64,000 nt of DNA, from NCBI RefSeq assembly GCF_000332235.1, contig NZ_CM001775.1, positions 2,510,230 to 2,574,229 of the forward strand. The letters run 5' to 3'. The notes below the pieces were generated by a model, which saw only the letters and a list, made by a program, of their open reading frames with translations, was not told the origin of the DNA and searched no databases. How positions within the stretch are numbered: position 1 is the first letter of the stretch; the number at the start of each line of letters is the position of its first letter. This document shows positions 63,385 to 64,000 of this stretch, one piece after another. Source of the stretch: Geminocystis herdmanii PCC 6308 (GTDB lineage Bacteria > Cyanobacteriota > Cyanobacteriia > Cyanobacteriales > Cyanobacteriaceae). Position numbers and translations under genes: made by a program.

Positions 63385-64000
63385 ATGCTAACCTTTGATG
63401 AACTTTGGGAAATTCTAATTAACCAAGATGAAAGCACAGAAATAGAAGCAAAAAAAGCCTCTGATATGGGTAAAAGTATTTTGGATACTATTAGTGCGTT
63501 TTCCAATGAATCGGGTTTAGGTGGAGGTTATTTATTATTAGGAATAAAATCAGCAGAAGATAGCCAAAATAACATTTATGAGATTGAAGGTTTAGCCGAT
63601 CCTGATAAAATTCAAAGAGATTTAGCTTGTCAATGTCGAGAAGTTTTTAACATTCCTATTCGCCCTCAAATAGAAACGGTTACTAGAGAAGGAAAAATCG
63701 TTATCGTTGCCTTTATTCCCGAAGTTCAGCCCTCAGAAAAACCTGTTTATATTATTAAAAGAGGATTACCTAAAGGTGCATTTAGAAGGATCGGATCAAC
63801 GGATCAAAAATGCACAGAACGAGATTTAGAATTATTCTATCAAGAAAGAAGTAATCAAACTTTTGACCAAACTCCTGTTAAAGATGCAAGTTTGGATGAT
63901 TTTGAGTCACAGGCTATTGATGCTTATCGCCGTATTAGAAAACAAGTAAACCCCAATGCTAGTGAACTTAACTATAGCGATCGTGATTTATTAGATTCTT
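63385..64000 (+). CDS. AlbA_2 (Schlafen-type) DNA-binding / ATP-binding protein, 3'-truncated by window edge
   Basis: The ATG at 63385 has GGGGGATGAG upstream. 205 residues are visible and the frame is open to the end. The AlbA_2 domain shows DESTEIEAKKASDMGKSILD, TISAFSNESGLGGGYLLLGI and YIIKRGLPKGAFRRIGSTDQ. Such genes often sit between hsdS and hsdR in type I restriction loci, and this one follows the hsdS remnant. Role in the restriction system is unproven. Confidence 0.8.
   Translation, partial: MLTFDELWEILINQDESTEIEAKKASDMGKSILDTISAFSNESGLGGGYLLLGIKSAEDSQNNIYEIEGLADPDKIQRDLACQCREVFNIPIRPQIETVTREGKIVIVAFIPEVQPSEKPVYIIKRGLPKGAFRRIGSTDQKCTERDLELFYQERSNQTFDQTPVKDASLDDFESQAIDAYRRIRKQVNPNASELNYSDRDLLDS

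Overview
The window is AT-rich cyanobacterial DNA, most probably from a unicellular Geminocystis/Cyanobacterium-type organism. Several cyanobacterial hallmark genes support this: crtR, rpoC1 coding for a separate gamma subunit, ictB, cyanobacterial hfq next to dapF, ycf46/ycf35/ycf29-type genes, COP23, and the DUF1825, DUF3084, DUF3318 and DUF3593 families. The palindrome CGATCG, the core of the HIP1 motif, is scattered through nearly every gene. rpoC1 stands apart from rpoB and rpoC2, as it does in Synechocystis. No ribosomal RNA is present. There is one tRNA gene, tRNA-Pro(CGG).

Region 1-9 kb holds a truncated PP2C/SpoIIE phosphatase, a coiled-coil protein, a PatD-like protein, relA/spoT, a cation diffusion facilitator, an orphan DndD-like ATPase with a small partner, and a solitary ExbD-like protein. 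At 9.1-9.7 kb lies a decayed Rpn-family gene interrupted by a roughly 200-bp MITE. Region 9.6-17.7 kb has membrane and secreted proteins, a methionine gamma-lyase-like PLP enzyme, cdsA, a hicA toxin gene split by an insertion beside intact hicB, a VapBC-like pair and a PD-(D/E)XK nuclease. Region 17.8-29.1 kb is signalling: a Ycf29-type regulator, an SBP-PAS-GGDEF-EAL protein, a pentapeptide-repeat membrane protein, the RHH-Ycf46-Ycf35 cluster, an M61 peptidase and a PatA-type response regulator.

Region 29-51 kb is mostly housekeeping: glyQ, gatD-like, ictB-like, DUF3084, a DAO oxidase, fabD, TIGR01777, prxQ, ndk, rpoC1, folK, COP23 with a trypsin-like protease, crtR, hfq and dapF. An IS200/IS605 element with tnpA and tnpB sits just upstream of rpoC1, and two more MITE copies lie near fabD and crtR. 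At 51.5-54.4 kb is an MmeI-like restriction-methylation gene that is frameshifted and carries two related palindromic repeats in its reading frame. trmB, a metallophosphoesterase, DUF3318 and an SNF2 helicase follow.

The most striking region is 61.4-62.5 kb, which has the signature of a guide-RNA-directed transposon of type V-K (CAST). A transposon-like end (TGTACA plus three 21-bp-spaced repeats) starts 61 bp downstream of a GTA PAM and a 17-nt protospacer inside the tRNA-Pro gene. The matching 17-nt spacer lies inside the element on the minus strand, directly after a divergent repeat ending in GATTGAAAG. A Cas12k-type tracrRNA lies further in on the same strand, and its anti-repeat pairs with that divergent repeat. 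No cas12k or tns gene is next to it. The tracrRNA runs straight into a 5'-truncated hsdS followed by an AlbA_2-domain gene, so this looks like a deletion-reduced or cargo-rearranged CAST that kept its homing guide.

Several independent repeat families also shape the window: heptamer arrays (GAATTAA type), 8-bp GTGGACAG arrays, the MITE family with 6-bp target duplications, and palindromic repeats.
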